Shown here piece by piece: positions 33,341 through 45,001 of a stretch of 64,000 nt of DNA. Location of the stretch: the NCBI GenBank assembly GCA_007258455.2, contig VDFB02321327.1:62001-126000 (forward strand), read 5' to 3'. Position numbers and translations under genes: made by a program. A model generated the notes under the pieces. It searched no databases. It saw only the letters and a list, made by a program, of their open reading frames with translations, and had not been told where the DNA came from. The stretch is from Sequoia sempervirens. Its lineage: Eukaryota; Streptophyta; Pinopsida; Cupressales; Cupressaceae. Position 1 is the stretch's first letter. Every line of letters starts with the position of its first letter.

Positions 33341-33815
33341 TCACCGAAAAGGTTTGACAAAGTTTATATAGCTACGACGAAGACTTCATCGTAACTCCTT
33401 GTCAAGTTTGTCGTAATTGCGATGAAGTATACTAAGGAATCACATAAAAGGTCCGATGAAGTTGCTTAGCTGCGCGAAGACTTTGTCGTAACTCCTTTCC
33501 CTTTTCATCACAATTTCAACGAACGTCACCGACGAACCACATAAAAGGTCCGACGAAGTTGCTTAGCTGCGATGAAGGCTTCGTCGTAAATACTTGCCCA
33601 TTTCGTCGAACTGGTGACGAACTTCTGGTGTTCTTTCAATGCCCATTTTTTTGATATTTCGATGAACATCCGAGCAATTTTATGATGCCGACGACCGACG
33701 AAACTATGCCGTTATTTTGACGTTTAATTCGTCATCGGACGTGCGATGAAAAAATAGCAACAAAAATGTTTTCATCATTTCGTTGCTCCACCGATGAATG
33801 TCCATCGGAAAATGG
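33341..33815. repeat. CACTA right subterminal repeat region
   Basis: Dense CGATGAAG, GACGAAGT and CTTCGTCGTAA motifs. A unit 'AAAGGTCCGACGAAGTTGCT' occurs at about 33447-33466 and 33546-33565, with a weaker copy near 33350. These would be the sites where transposase loads at the right end. Confidence 0.75.
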
Positions 33816-33835
33816 TGTCAAATTCAGTAGTGTAT

Positions 33836-34790
33836 GTATATTGAAGGATGCCATTTGGCCTGATTAATGTTGGAGCCACTTTTCAGAGAGCCATGGATGT
33901 GGATTTTTTTGATTTCATAGATTTTTTTTTGGCCATTTATCAGGATGATCTTACTGCCCATAGTAAGAAGGAGGAGGATCACTGCTCACACCTTGAAAAT
34001 GTTTTTATCAGAGCCTTGGAGTATGGGATTTCCTTAAATTCCAAGAAATGTCAATTCGGGGTTAAAGAGGGAAATTTTTTGGGTCACATTGTGTCAAAAG
34101 ATGGGGTCAGGATTGATCCTAAGCGAGTAGCGGCAATTGATAAGATCCCAAAACCTAAGAATGTGAAGGGAATACAATCCTTCTTTGGAAAAATCAACTT
34201 TGTGTGGAGATTTGTCACAAACTTTGTTGAAACTATAAGACCCATTTCTAAAATGCTAAAGAAATGGGAGAAATTAGTATGGACAGAGGAACGAGAAAAA
34301 TATTTCCATGCCATTAAGGATGCTATCAAGACATATCTATCCTTAAATCCCCTGATTATTCAAAGCCTTTTTAGTTATTCACATTTTCTTCATTTCATAT
34401 TGTAGCAGGAGTTTTACTTCAAAAGAATGATGAAGGTTTTGAGAAGCCTATAGCCTTCTTTAGAAAATAATTACAATCAACTGAGTTAAATTATGATGTT
34501 ATAGAGAAGTAGGCATATGCTTTAGTCAAGGTTGTTAAAAACTTCAAAACATATTTGACTGGAGCCATAGTTGTATCATATGTCCCAACAACAACAATCA
34601 AAGATATATTTACTCAATAAGAGACCACAAGTCGTCAGTGTAGATGGATTAATAGGATCCAAGAGTTCAACATTGATATCTAGATTACTAAGCTAGTAAG
34701 GGGTCAAGGTTTAGCCAAACTGATGGTTGAGACAAGCTTAGAGGCTAACCAAGTAAACCAAGTTGAGAATTAAAATGTTGCACCTATATG
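33836..34790 (+). pseudogene. G1 reverse transcriptase C-terminal part and RNase H
   Basis: From 33848: 'MPFGLINVGATFQRAM', catalytic box 'YQDDL' (Asp pair kept), 'KKCQFGVKEGNFLGHIVS', 'FFGKINFVWRFV'. RNase H follows from 34386 after a stop: 'VLLQKNDEGFEKPIAFFRK', 'ELNYDVIEK', 'RWINRIQEFNIDI'. Each is broken by TAA/TAG. The position directly after the CACTA right end completes the RT started at 27640. No second RNase H is seen between here and the integrase. Confidence 0.85.
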
Positions 34791-36065
34791 TGACATGCAG
34801 ACCTATGGGTGGTACATAAGAATTGTTGAATATCTACAGAACATGCAATGCCCTGAAAGTATGCCTCACAATGAGAAAAGGACTTTGAAGTTGCAAGAAA
34901 TTAAATATGTTATTATAAATGGTGAATTGTGGTGGAGGAGCATAGAGGGTTTGCTACTTAGGTGCATGGATGGGGATCAAGTAAAGGATCTGCTGATTGA
35001 GATGCATAAAGGAGCTTGTGGAGGCCATTACATGGCCAAAACCACTGCCCATAAAATATTGAGAGTAGGTTTCTAGTGGCTAACTGTGTTCAAATATGCA
35101 CACAAATTTGTAAAGAAATGTGATGCCTATTAGAGATTCACTAGAAAATTAAAGTTCTAAGGAAACTTACCACTTAGGCCAATGTCATCACCAACTACTT
35201 TTCGATAGTGGGGCACTGATTTTATTGGAGAAATTTCTATGAAGTCCATTGGAGGACATGCTTGGATTCTAGTTGCAACTGATTACTTTATAAAATGGGT
35301 TGAAGCCATTCCTACTAGGAAAGCTACTAGTAAGTGGTCATTGATTTTTTGATGAACAATATCTTGAGTAGGTTTGGGATTCTTGAAAGAATTGTTTCTA
35401 ACAAAGCCATGTGTTTTAGGTCTAAGGAATTTATTTATTTTTGTAACCAACATGGCATAAACATATCATATTCATCCCCATACCATCCTCGGGGAAATGG
35501 GCAAGTTGATTCTAGCAATAAAATCCTTATGAAGATTATCAAGCAGGTGATTGAAAAGAACAAAAAGGCTTGGGACTCAAGGTTGCAGATTTCACTATGG
35601 GCTAATAGAACTATTGTGAAGAAATTCATTGGAAAATCCCGTTTCAATTTGGTGTACGGGGTTGAGGCCAAAATACCACACAACAATTTGATTAAAATGT
35701 ACAAATTTGTCCAATAATATCATAATGGAATTTGTGATGAGATGCAACAAGGAATGAATGAGTTGATTGAGCTTGATGAAACAAGAAGAGAAGCTCATAA
35801 AAGAAATGAGAAGTTGTAGTTGCAAGTTAAGCACCTATATGAGAAAAGGGATATTGAAAGGAAGTTTGAGTTGGGAAGCATGGTTTTAATGTGGAATGCA
35901 AGGATGGAGGATAAAGGTAAACATGGGAAGTTTGATCCTCTGTGGTTAGGACCTTACTTAATTTCTAATATGCATGGATAAGACTCATATTTCTTGTAGT
36001 CTTTAATCGGTGAAATTCTTGAACTGCAGGTACATGGATAGTTCTTGAAACCCTATTTCTCTTGA
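34791..36065 (+). pseudogene. G1 integrase
   Basis: HHCC finger at about 35005-35133 ('MHKGACGGHYMAKTTAHKIL', then 'KKCDAY' in place of KKC-x2-C). The core starts 'WGTDFIGEI' (first Asp, near 35208). The second Asp is lost ('RIVSNKAMCFRS', where SDNG is expected). The Glu of 'GQVESSNK' is Asp here ('GQVDSSNK', near 35505). The open part is 35334-35717. The C-terminus reads 'FELGSMVLMWNARMEDKGKH' and 'FDPLWLGPYLIS'. Changed catalytic residues and many stops make it inactive. Confidence 0.85.
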
Positions 36066-36229
36066 AATAGGTTATCTTTCCATGTGCATTGTACAAACTA
36101 CAAATTTTGTAAATAGGTTTGGTGTGTTTCCCTTTTTGTTGCATCTGCTTGTCTTTTCCAGACAAGCTCTTGGTTTTTTTATCCTTGTATGCTTAGTATT
36201 CTTAACCAAAGATCTAAGATCTTGCTATA

Positions 36230-37500
36230 CCTACAAGGGGCATACATCCCCAGTCGGAGCCACTGATGGAACCCTAAAATTTTTCATGGTCCCATTGATT
36301 TCATGGTCACATTTCTGATTTCTTATATCCTATTTCCATTAGGGTCTACGGTTTAAGAATTTTATATATCTTGCCACCCTTGGTTATCCTTCAACTTATG
36401 TTCTCATGTTGACCAGCTACATCAAGTTACCAATCACTTAAGTTCTTTCCTTTGGTCTTTATCATCACTATTCAACCAACCCCAACATCTTGGTCACCTG
36501 TCAAGCCTAGCAAGTCCCTCTTTTAAGAACAACTTTTGGCTCACGTTCCTTTTAGCATTACTTAAGTTTACCACTCATTGTATATCGCTCATTTCTTGTT
36601 ACTTCATGGTATACTATCTTTATCATGTGATGAGTGATACAATGTTTATCCTACCATTCTTGGTTCATCTCATGTTGTGTGTTACACTGTCATCGATGGA
36701 AGGAAACTTCTAATGAGTGATGCAGTTAAGTTTTTAACCCATCGCTGGCTTTACTACTATTGATGGTTGCATCATGATTTCCAAGAAGGAACTCACAACT
36801 GCCAATGGGTGGAGTTTCTCCCCATCACATGGGCTCAGTCTAATGCAGGTTTTGGTTGCTTGATGAAAAGAAAGGATGTGATGAGCAATGGAGTTCAAGT
36901 CTTCGACTAAGATCCTCTCACACTCAAGATCAAGGGTTGACATCTCATCACTGGCTTCCCAACCATCACTTGATATGGTCCCAATGTGGAATTGGAAGAT
37001 GTGATGAGCGATATTCATATAATGTGGAGAGATACGCATGGTAGCTCCTTAGCTCATCAAGGTACATATCAAATCGTTGGTAGGACCCCGTGGAGAGTAT
37101 GAAATAATGTGAGCCGTTGGATGTAATTTTCATATGAGTGAATCAAGGGCCCGACTTCAAATAGGAATGAACAACTTATGGAGTAATTTTCACTCATGCA
37201 AGCCTTCTTGCACCATTAATGGTGGGTGTAATTGGCCGAATTCATAGAAAAGGGTTTGCATTTGTATTTTCCTCTCATTCGAATGTTTGAGGAGATGCAG
37301 AAGAGTTCAGAGAAACTAGAGACAAAGCTAAAGAAAATTGCAGAGGAGTTTTTCCTAGGTAATTTTTCAACAAATCCCATTGGTTTCTCTTGTTATTTTG
37401 CAAAAACTGGTGTATTGAACCAAAATTTCTAAATTGTTTTCAATGATTAATTAGGGTTCTTGACTTCTTTTGAGTAATTTTAGTTTCCTAATTGAGTATA
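36230..37500 (+). repeat. G1 probable 3' LTR
   Basis: After integrase, 'AAGGGGCATACATCCCCAGT' and CGGAGCCAC are followed by TGATGGAACCC at 36264. Element E has the related block CCCAGCAGAGTCGCCATT just before its 3' LTR, so I take 36264 as the LTR start. The end is not defined because the other LTR is outside the window; coding-like sequence starts near 37570. No gene is seen in 36264-37500; short frames here are not convincing. Confidence 0.5.
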
Positions 37501-37569
37501 ATTATATATGAACTTGAATCTTAGCTGTCAAGAATAGAGTAGCAATTCCAAACCTAGTTTAATTTCAAA

Positions 37570-38630
37570 CCCAAAAGCCCTGAAGAAGCCAAGATGATTC
37601 AACACAGTCAGTCATCATCTTCAAAACCCATACCCAAAAGAAAAAATAGAAGGTCTCCCATGACCCACCCCAAACATCTAAAGTGGCCGAGAAGAAAAAG
37701 GGGCAACCAAAGGAATATACCCATTTCATGGACAAATTCCAACTGCTAGATGTCAAGGAAAGCGGTAGGAAGGCTACAGGTGAAGGAATACTAACCACTA
37801 GTTTCAAGGACATTGTAGCTAGAATTGGTGACATTTCCATGCCAGAATTTGGATGGGAGTTATTTTGTATGCTTTCACAAGAAGAGATGCTTGGCATCTT
37901 GGTAAAAATGTCTGGGGTTATGATTTATGGAAATTGGTTGTCCCTAATGTCTTTGTGGAGGTAGATTTGATGCTACACCTTGCAGATAGATATGATGATG
38001 TGAATAGGGTAATCATAGACACTGATGGTAGGATAATTTTGAAAATAAAGAAAAGCAAAGTCGTGGAATTTTTCATAATGAAACCTCATGCTAGTGAAAA
38101 GATCAGCATGGAAAAGCTGCAAAAGGAATATGTTGATCATAGGGTTGGACTCCAAAGAGGTGAACTACCAAAGAATAAAAGAGAGAAGGATTTTGTGTTT
38201 GCACTCAAATAAGTTGAACCAATGGATTGTGAGATAATTTGAAAATTATTTTAGATACACATACTATATGTTGTGTCAAGTTCTTGGGGTAAAATGTGAT
38301 GGAAGGATAATGTCACCTATTATTAATGATTATGGATATTCAACATAAGAACAAGCACACATGGTTTAACTATGCTAACAGAATTGTTGAGTAGTTTTAT
38401 TATGATTTGGTGAGGTTGAAGGAAAGGAAAACTCCATTGAAATTCAGACATTATTCATTGTTGATGCATGTGATATTATATTAGGGGAGGAAAGTATTGG
38501 TAAAGCCATGAGACTAAGACAAGTGGATGAGAGAAATAATAAATTTCTTGTCCAAATATGGACATACATTTGGGATTTTAATTTCATAAATTCAAATTAT
38601 GTTGGATTCTATAACAGCATAAAACACACC
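37570..38630 (+). pseudogene. Unrecognised plus-strand coding relic, interrupted by D
   Basis: Two overlapping frames (37683-37964 and 37853-38212) join by a frameshift near 37880 into one protein-like reading. It continues with stops to 38620 ('FRYTYYMLCQVLGVKCDG', 'LWTYIWDF'-like 'IWTYIWDFNFINSNYVGFY'). Features are 'EYTHFMDKFQLLDVKESG', 'RRDAWHLGKNVWGYDLWKLV' and 'LPKNKREKDFVFALK'. No known domain. Long, Trp/Tyr-rich ORFs of this sort near gypsy LTRs may be an extra retroelement ORF. If so, the LTR at 36264 could be the 5' LTR of a second element. LTR-D1 begins directly after it, so D inserted into this ORF. Confidence 0.45.
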
Positions 38631-40386
38631 TGAACTATAGATTTTTTAGCTCCTTGCACTTTTCTAGCTCTTCGAGGGTTTTTCACCTAAAAGGAGAAAG
38701 CAGGGCCAAAAAAGCTAAAGGGTTCATTAAAATTATGCTATGTATGATGTTTATATGCCTAAATGAGATGATCTAGATGCAATAAAGTAATGAAATTGAT
38801 TGATTAAACATGCAAAACAAGTGAAATATGAAATGTTTGAAAACACATTGTGTAATGCAAAATCACCTACAAATGAATGGAAAAATGCAACAGAAATGAA
38901 TCAAAATAAAATTGTGCACTTGGAATGTTGAAGGAGACTGGAAATGACATTTGAAATGATATTGATGCTATTTTTTAGGCCTGGAGGAACTCATTCGCCA
39001 TTCTGGGTGAATCAGACCAAGTTCTACCAAACTGAGCTGAAACCCGTTTCTAACAAAAAGGTACACAAAAAATGTAGAAAACTCAATATTGACCCTAGAG
39101 TGGGACTCATTCACCAAATATGGTGAATGATTCCACTTTTTAATTTCTGTATTTTCAAAGGTGGATTATGAAGCTTCTGATCTGCACTTTGATTTTCATG
39201 TCTAAAAATGAGTTTTTGTTGATATTTTGACTTGATGAATGAAGAGAAGAATTGAGAAAAATTTCAACTTGATCTTAAATAATTTCCAAGCTTCTAAGGG
39301 ACTTAAATCTACAAACACACAAGAAGAGAAGAAGAAATGGTGAATGTTAGGGCATGGGGGTTTGCCTTGGTAAAGCCCTGTTTAGGTAATTAAACCAAAA
39401 TGATGAAAGAATAGAATGAAACATGCAATAATGGAGTTTATTACCTTTCCATGATGTTTGATCTTGTATTTTTGTACCAATGGAGGAATATTTAGCCCTT
39501 AAAAGTCTTTAGGAGCCTTCTTGATGTCTTGCAATGATAAAACCCTAAGTTGCTTCACTTGAGATGAAAGATTGGTGGATCAATAATGAAGAATGGATGT
39601 GAATTGAGTTAAAGGTTGTTAAAATGAGTTTAGAGAGGTGATTTTATAGAAAAATCACCTATTTTACCCATTAATACCTCATCACAGGCTGACGTGAAGC
39701 AATATTAAACTCAAATTTCACTTTTTTCCCACTCAAAGGTCAAAATTGAGCCAAATGAGACTCATTCAACACACATGGCGAATGGGTCCCACTTGGATGG
39801 GACTGATTCACCATTCATGGTGAATGGCTCTCGAATGGGCCAATTTGACAACTCAGATGCCAAGAGATAAGGAAATAAGGTCTAAAATGCAACCTTGTCA
39901 GGTATTTGATCAATTTAAGCCTTATGATGCATAATATGGTTTAATATGGGACTATTAGTGATGATTTGAATGTCAAATACGGCTTGGGACACAAAAATTA
40001 ATTTGAAAGTGTAATTAAATACACTTTATAACACTAAAATGAGGAAAAAATAGCCTAGGAAGGCACAAGAATCAATGCAAATGCACAAGACACATTACAA
40101 CACTAGTTTATCATTAAATTTGTTTTACAAGCCTTCTAAATTGATGTAATAATATTACTAAACACATTTGATAATGTTGAATTAGGAATAAATGGGTTCA
40201 TTAAGTCTAGAAAAGCATGAAAGTATTTTACAACACCTTTACAAGACATTGTTAAATGCATATTATTCAATTTACAAGGGTCCAAGACCTAGTGTGGATG
40301 CACAAAATTCCTCAAAACACTAGATTAAGACCTTATTAAGTCCAAATAATTCCATTTCAAGCAAGGGGCCCTTTTTCTATGACACA
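38631..40386 (-). repeat. LTR-D1 (3' LTR of left D)
   Basis: Plus-strand ends TGAACTATAG...TATGACACA. Aligns with 58417-60214 with scattered substitutions and small indels. Contains four of the 33-34 bp palindromes described separately. Confidence 0.8.
38986..39831. repeat. Palindromic GGGACTCATTCACC repeats in LTR-D1
   Basis: Four imperfect palindromes with arms GGGACTCATTCACC and GGTGAATGAGTCCC around 4-6 bp: 38986-39018, 39102-39134, 39757-39790 and 39799-39831. Confidence 0.75.
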
Positions 40387-41501
40387 TTTAGCCCCCACTT
40401 TAGTGAGAGGATGAACTTGCTTCAAACTTACACTAAAGTAGACATTCAAGAGAGATCCACATGTACAAATGCAGATGACAAAGAATGACAAATATCAAGA
40501 AGGTAGTCAAGCCCACAAGATCCAAGATCCTAAGTCAAACCAACAATATACAAAATAATGCAATGGAAAGAACTAGAAAAGAATAAAACTGAGGTGGAAA
40601 AGATGTACTCACTCTAGGGCCATAGAACTTCAGGTCATCTGTGGGGTGAGAAGTCTATAACATACTCACTCTAGGGCCACAAAACTTTTGATCATCCTTG
40701 GGGTGAGAAATCCAAAAAGGTATGGAACATACGCTAGTTGGTATGCACTCACAAACACATAGATGGCTATGGGGAAAGTCATGCCATTGGATGGGCTTCC
40801 CACTCAACCATATCAAAGTTATACCTCCTAATAACTTTAATAAGGTGCCACAAAGAAGATGATGTTGTTTCGAGATCTATGAAGTAAGCAAAACTTCATA
40901 TGCTTGACACTCATAGACATTGTTAATGCAAGATAGTGTAAGGATTGTTCAAAGGGATTTTGCTTTGTTCAAGTGCAATATCTCATCTTAGGGAACATTT
41001 TGTGTAATGTGTCCAAGAGGAGATAAGTTCAAGTGGTCTCATCTTGTTTCCAAGAGAGGACAAGTGCAAGGTCTCATCATGGGCAACATTGTACCTAATG
41101 CTTCCAAGAGAGGAAATCACAAGAAAAAGAAAATTACACAGTGAAATGTGAGTGGTGATGTATGCCCCCACTTTAGAGTGGTTGTGAGAACTCATACTAT
41201 AAGAAATTGCTTTAAAGTATAAGAATAGGACATGAGAGCTTACTCGGAAAGCCTTATGCCAAGTCATATGTTTTCAATAAGCTACGCCATGAGAGAGAGA
41301 AGTATGTCATATGCGAGCCAACTTAAGGCATGTAGTCCACATCTCATGCTTGCTCTTATGTATTCATGAAAGGTTAATGACTAGCCAAAGGAGGGAACCA
41401 CAAGTGACATACGAGGACAAGGTTGTCTAACCCCTTGCCCCCACTTAGTGTAGGACAAAGGTGAGCCAAAATGATTGATGAAATGCATGCTAGAGTGAAA
41501 A
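40387..41501 (-). other. D polypurine tract and 3' untranslated region
   Basis: Minus-strand CTCACTAAAGTGGGGGC leads into TGTGTCATAG, the LTR-D1 start. Further right are two copies of a roughly 58 bp unit containing 'ACTCACTCTAGGGCCA' (about 40607 and 40665) and repeated 'TCCAAGAGAGGA'-type blocks (41010-41115). No gene. Confidence 0.55.
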
Positions 41502-42296
41502 TCAAAAGAAATTAGAGGATGTAGGTTCCCCCACAGAGGGAAGCATACCAAACTCTTGAAAATTTTCTATTTTACAACTCAAATCATTACATTCAATAGT
41601 GGAGTGACCATGAACTCTATGATATGCACAAAATAAAATCTTAGAATAGCATTTATTTTGAGTTCTTGGGGGGAGGGTGATCAAGTGATCTTGGAGGAGT
41701 CTCGACAAAATACCCTCTTGATGAATGGTAGAAGGGGGTCTTGTGGTGGGTGTGAAAGATACATCTTGCTTAGTAGTATATGTCATATTTTCACAAGTGT
41801 CTCTAGATTGTGAGTTTTTATTCTTTCAATTATAGGAAGGTATAAAATCTAATAAATTCAAATCATGATCGATTTGTGAGATGACATTGACATTAAGCAA
41901 AGGCATAGTTGTGTTTTGCATGTTTGGTAAAGGATGATGTTCAAGACCATTAATTGTGATGGATGATTTAGGAGTGTTTTTTGTGAGATTGTTGATGTTG
42001 AGTTAAGGTTGGGACAAAGAAAAATAGCCAAGACCATAGGTTTTTTTTTGTCTATTAGGCTCTATAGGGGTGCAGATACCTTGTTCTTGAGCACCAAATC
42101 CTTTTTCACTATATCCCTATTGCTTTATGAGTTCATACCCTTTTCCATAAAGTTGTTTCATTGTGTTGGAATCAAGTGGTTGTTCGTTATTGTAGTTGTC
42201 AAAGGTTGTTGTGTAATTTTTATGTTTTTCTAAAGTGGTTGAGGTAGATGCTTTCGAAAGGTTGTCTAAATGTTGCATTGACATGATGGTTGGTTG
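41502..42296 (-). pseudogene. D (left) G-patch and zinc-knuckle segment
   Basis: In minus order: 'MKQLYGKGYELIKQ' (G-patch-type, about 42117-42160), broken linker, then 41502-41786 with 'CAYHRVHGHSTIECNDL' and 'KIENFQEFGML'. The latter is a CxxH...H...C knuckle plus the helix that follows it in Tat-type gags. The upstream part of the ORF is cut by E at 42297 and continues at 55631. The matching segment in the right copy is 61398-61999. The knuckle lies after the G-patch, the reverse of element M's order. Confidence 0.65.
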
Positions 42297-45001
42297 TGTT
42301 GATGATGTTTTCTGCACATCAACAACTCAGAAAGAATATGAAATCCTATCTCTCTTGAAAGGTAAATCTCTATTGGCAAGCCTCAAGAGATAACCCCAAG
42401 GTCTCTAATGTCAGGTCTTGAAAATGCATAAACAACTCAGTGATAAATGTGAAAATGCTGGTAATCACAAAGGGACCTTACTACAAGAAAATATTGAATC
42501 TTTAACTTATCAGATCTAGCAATATAATGATACTTCAATCCTAAATCTAACCCAATGATAAAAGAAATAACAAAAGATTAGGGTTTTAGAAAGATATCTA
42601 AGATTAAAACTACTCCTAAGATTAACAATTCAAATGATGAAATACTTGAAATGGACCAATCCCTCATAAACTAATTCCTGCTTAACCCAGATGAGCCTAC
42701 AGTCTCATAAAAACATTGCAATCTTCTAAGGTATTAAGATTTTTAGATCATGAACATTCATTCAATACAACCCAATGAAAATTGAAATGGATAAACTTCA
42801 CAATTAAACTTAAGCACAATAAATATAAGGTCCAGGCTAGCTTTGCAAAGCAATTAACAATCAGCCAGCTGCAAAAAGTATGGACCAAGAATTGCTGCAA
42901 CACTTCAAGCATCAAACCATAAACACCATTAAATCATGTCTAATTCTAAATCTAACATACATCTAATAACCTTGAGAAATTTCAAAAGATAGAATCACAA
43001 GAACCATGCAAGATAAATCAACATAGAAGAGATCACCAGAAAATCACAATGTCTTCAATTGTATTGAATCACCGAATGTTAGCAACAATTCTAATTTTTT
43101 GTGTTATAGAATTTGCTCAAAATGAACTAACTTATAACTCTGCTCTACTACCTAATTCACTCTTGTATCAAAATTATCTCTATCTATGTATATTCTTCTA
43201 TATGTTACAAATGAGGCGGAGTGCCAAATTTATAGAAAACCCCCAAAGCATGTCAACCTAGCTAGGGTCTACAATCATAAAATAGCCATAAACAAGTCGG
43301 CCCAACTAATGTTTACAATAATAAATGGCCACAAAGTAGGTCAGCCAAGACGAATTCGAAATAAAATAAAATTGCATTAAATGCATGAACTCATCCAAGT
43401 CGGCCTGGGATCTCCAATATAATTCGAACCAATGTATGTGAAGGAGAAGGAAAATAATAGGGAAGCACAAATTTCAATGTAGCCCTGTATTAACTTCTTC
43501 CTTCTATCTTTATCTATTTGATCTTGCATCTTCAACAAGATTCCATCCAAGTCATCCAAGAGTGGAGTAACCAACACTTTAAATTCTCCTTTAATCAAAT
43601 TAATCTCCCAGAACTTCCTTGACGACCCTATTAAATTCAACCTGCACTCAACAAAAACCACCATCAATAATATCGATTATAACACGAAGATCAAAATTAG
43701 CCCATCACCAATAATATATTCATCATTCAAGTAAATCCGAGCAAAGATCGAAATCAACCCCGAAATATTGCCAAAGCACAATTTCTACACAGTTCGGGAT
43801 TTTCACCCCTCCGCGGAATCTAGGCCAAAAAGGAATTTTGAGGAAATCCAGGCCAGACAGATTTTCCCAAAGAAGGCACAAAATCAACAATAGATTATAA
43901 AAATGAAGGAAGGATGAACAAAACATTGTGCAATTTATCAGTTAAAAGCATGGAATGTTAAGCATTTATCGTTAAATTCATCCAGTTCACCCAATTTCTT
44001 AATTCCACAAAGCATCACAAAGAATCTGGGAAAATCTGACTAGACCAGAATTCTACGAAAAAAAGAAAAGTTCTAGATTTTCAACGTATTCTGGGAAAAT
44101 GGAGAGGGGTAGCAAAATCGGGGAAATCTGCCAGCGCAGGAAAATCCTGAGGTTGGAAGAAAACCTGAATATCAATGTCCTCTCATGAATTCACTCAAAT
44201 TGATTGAATGATTACAAATTTGAAGACCCTAGGTACAAAACCAGTTTAACCTAAACCTCCTAAAGATCTTCCTTGAATTCTAAGCTCACTTGAAAGAAAA
44301 TTAAGATGAAATGGTGATGCCCTAGGCATGAAACCCTAAATTTTGACCCTAAATGCATAGAACAAGCTTATAATGCCAAAGCACTACTTTCATTCATCAA
44401 TCAAAGCAAGGAAACATGTACATACCATTTGATGAAGTGGAAATTGATCTCAGAAATTAAAAATGTCAGTTTATTGGCGCTCAACAAAGAACAACAATGA
44501 TAATGCCCAGAAAATCACCACCAAATCCAACAATTTGGAGATTCAGCATGCCAAACTCAGCCAAGCACCATAAGATTGGATACCCCAACTCAAGAGAATG
44601 CAAATGATAAAGCATAATGGCATAAAGCTCCAAAAAATCAATTAAATTTGGAAACTCGTCGACAAGACGAAATTCCAGAAAAATCCGGTTCAGGTGGAAT
44701 TATTCGAAGACTACAAATTCCCCAACAATAGTGTAAAGCAGACCGAGCCATAATTTAAGTGGGATCTAGGAAAATCCAGATGGGGCGAAAAATCCTAAAT
44801 TAGAGCAAAAACCCGAACCTCACCCAAAACTTAATATTTTCAATATGCAACTTAGGGGAATCACTTAGGCAAGCAAGATAAACACTTAAGCTCATGCCAA
44901 GGCAAGAAAAATCTTCAAAATCAAAGGGCCAAAACAACAAGAGCGGAAGTAAAAGAGGGTCTTTGCTTTTAGCGGGGCGTGTGTACAAAAACTGCACAAC
45001 A
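42297..45001 (-). repeat. E 3' LTR
   Basis: 2705 bp, TGTTGATGATG...GCACAACA. Four differences from the 5' LTR in the first 64 bases. Some short frames inside (for example 43049-43261) are repeated in both LTRs and are not genes. Confidence 0.92.

Larger units (their letters stand above)
28091..33832 (+). mobile_element. CACTA (En/Spm) DNA transposon
   Basis: Starts CACTAACTCATTTGAC and ends GTCAAATTCAGTAGTG, whose complement is CACTACTGAATTTGAC. The ends thus form a CACTA terminal inverted repeat. TAT at 28088-28090 and 33833-33835 is the 3 bp target duplication; taking one away rejoins the RT frame of G1 ('WGTY' then 'VY'). Both ends have dense short direct and inverted CGATGAA/TTCATCG/GACGAA motifs, as expected for CACTA subterminal repeats. 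A TNP2-type transposase relic is inside. At 5.7 kb it is short for an autonomous element, so it is internally deleted or decayed. Confidence 0.93.
1..37500 (+). mobile_element. G1: outer Ty3/gypsy retrotransposon, interrupted by copia and CACTA insertions
   Basis: Pieces at 1-647, 26987-28090 and 33833 to about 37500 read in order as gag tail, protease, RT, RNase H, integrase and 3' LTR of one plus-strand gypsy element. The 5' LTR lies left of the window. Reading phase is kept across both insertions. At the copia junction, codon 646-647 plus 26992 continues the frame once a 5 bp target duplication is removed. At the CACTA junction one TAT restores the RT frame. All coding parts carry stops, so the copy is dead. 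No second (archaeal-type) RNase H is seen, unlike elements M and E in this window. The right boundary is approximate. Confidence 0.8.

Noticed and set aside
28091..33832. Plant gene with introns inside G1 (pieces around 31346-32250 look like exons)
   Set aside because: The pieces match TNP2 transposase signatures and are bounded by CACTA ends with a 3 bp duplication.
43049..43380. Plus-strand small ORFs repeated at 53816-54010
   Set aside because: The repeat is due to their lying in the two E LTRs; opposite to the element's coding strand and short.
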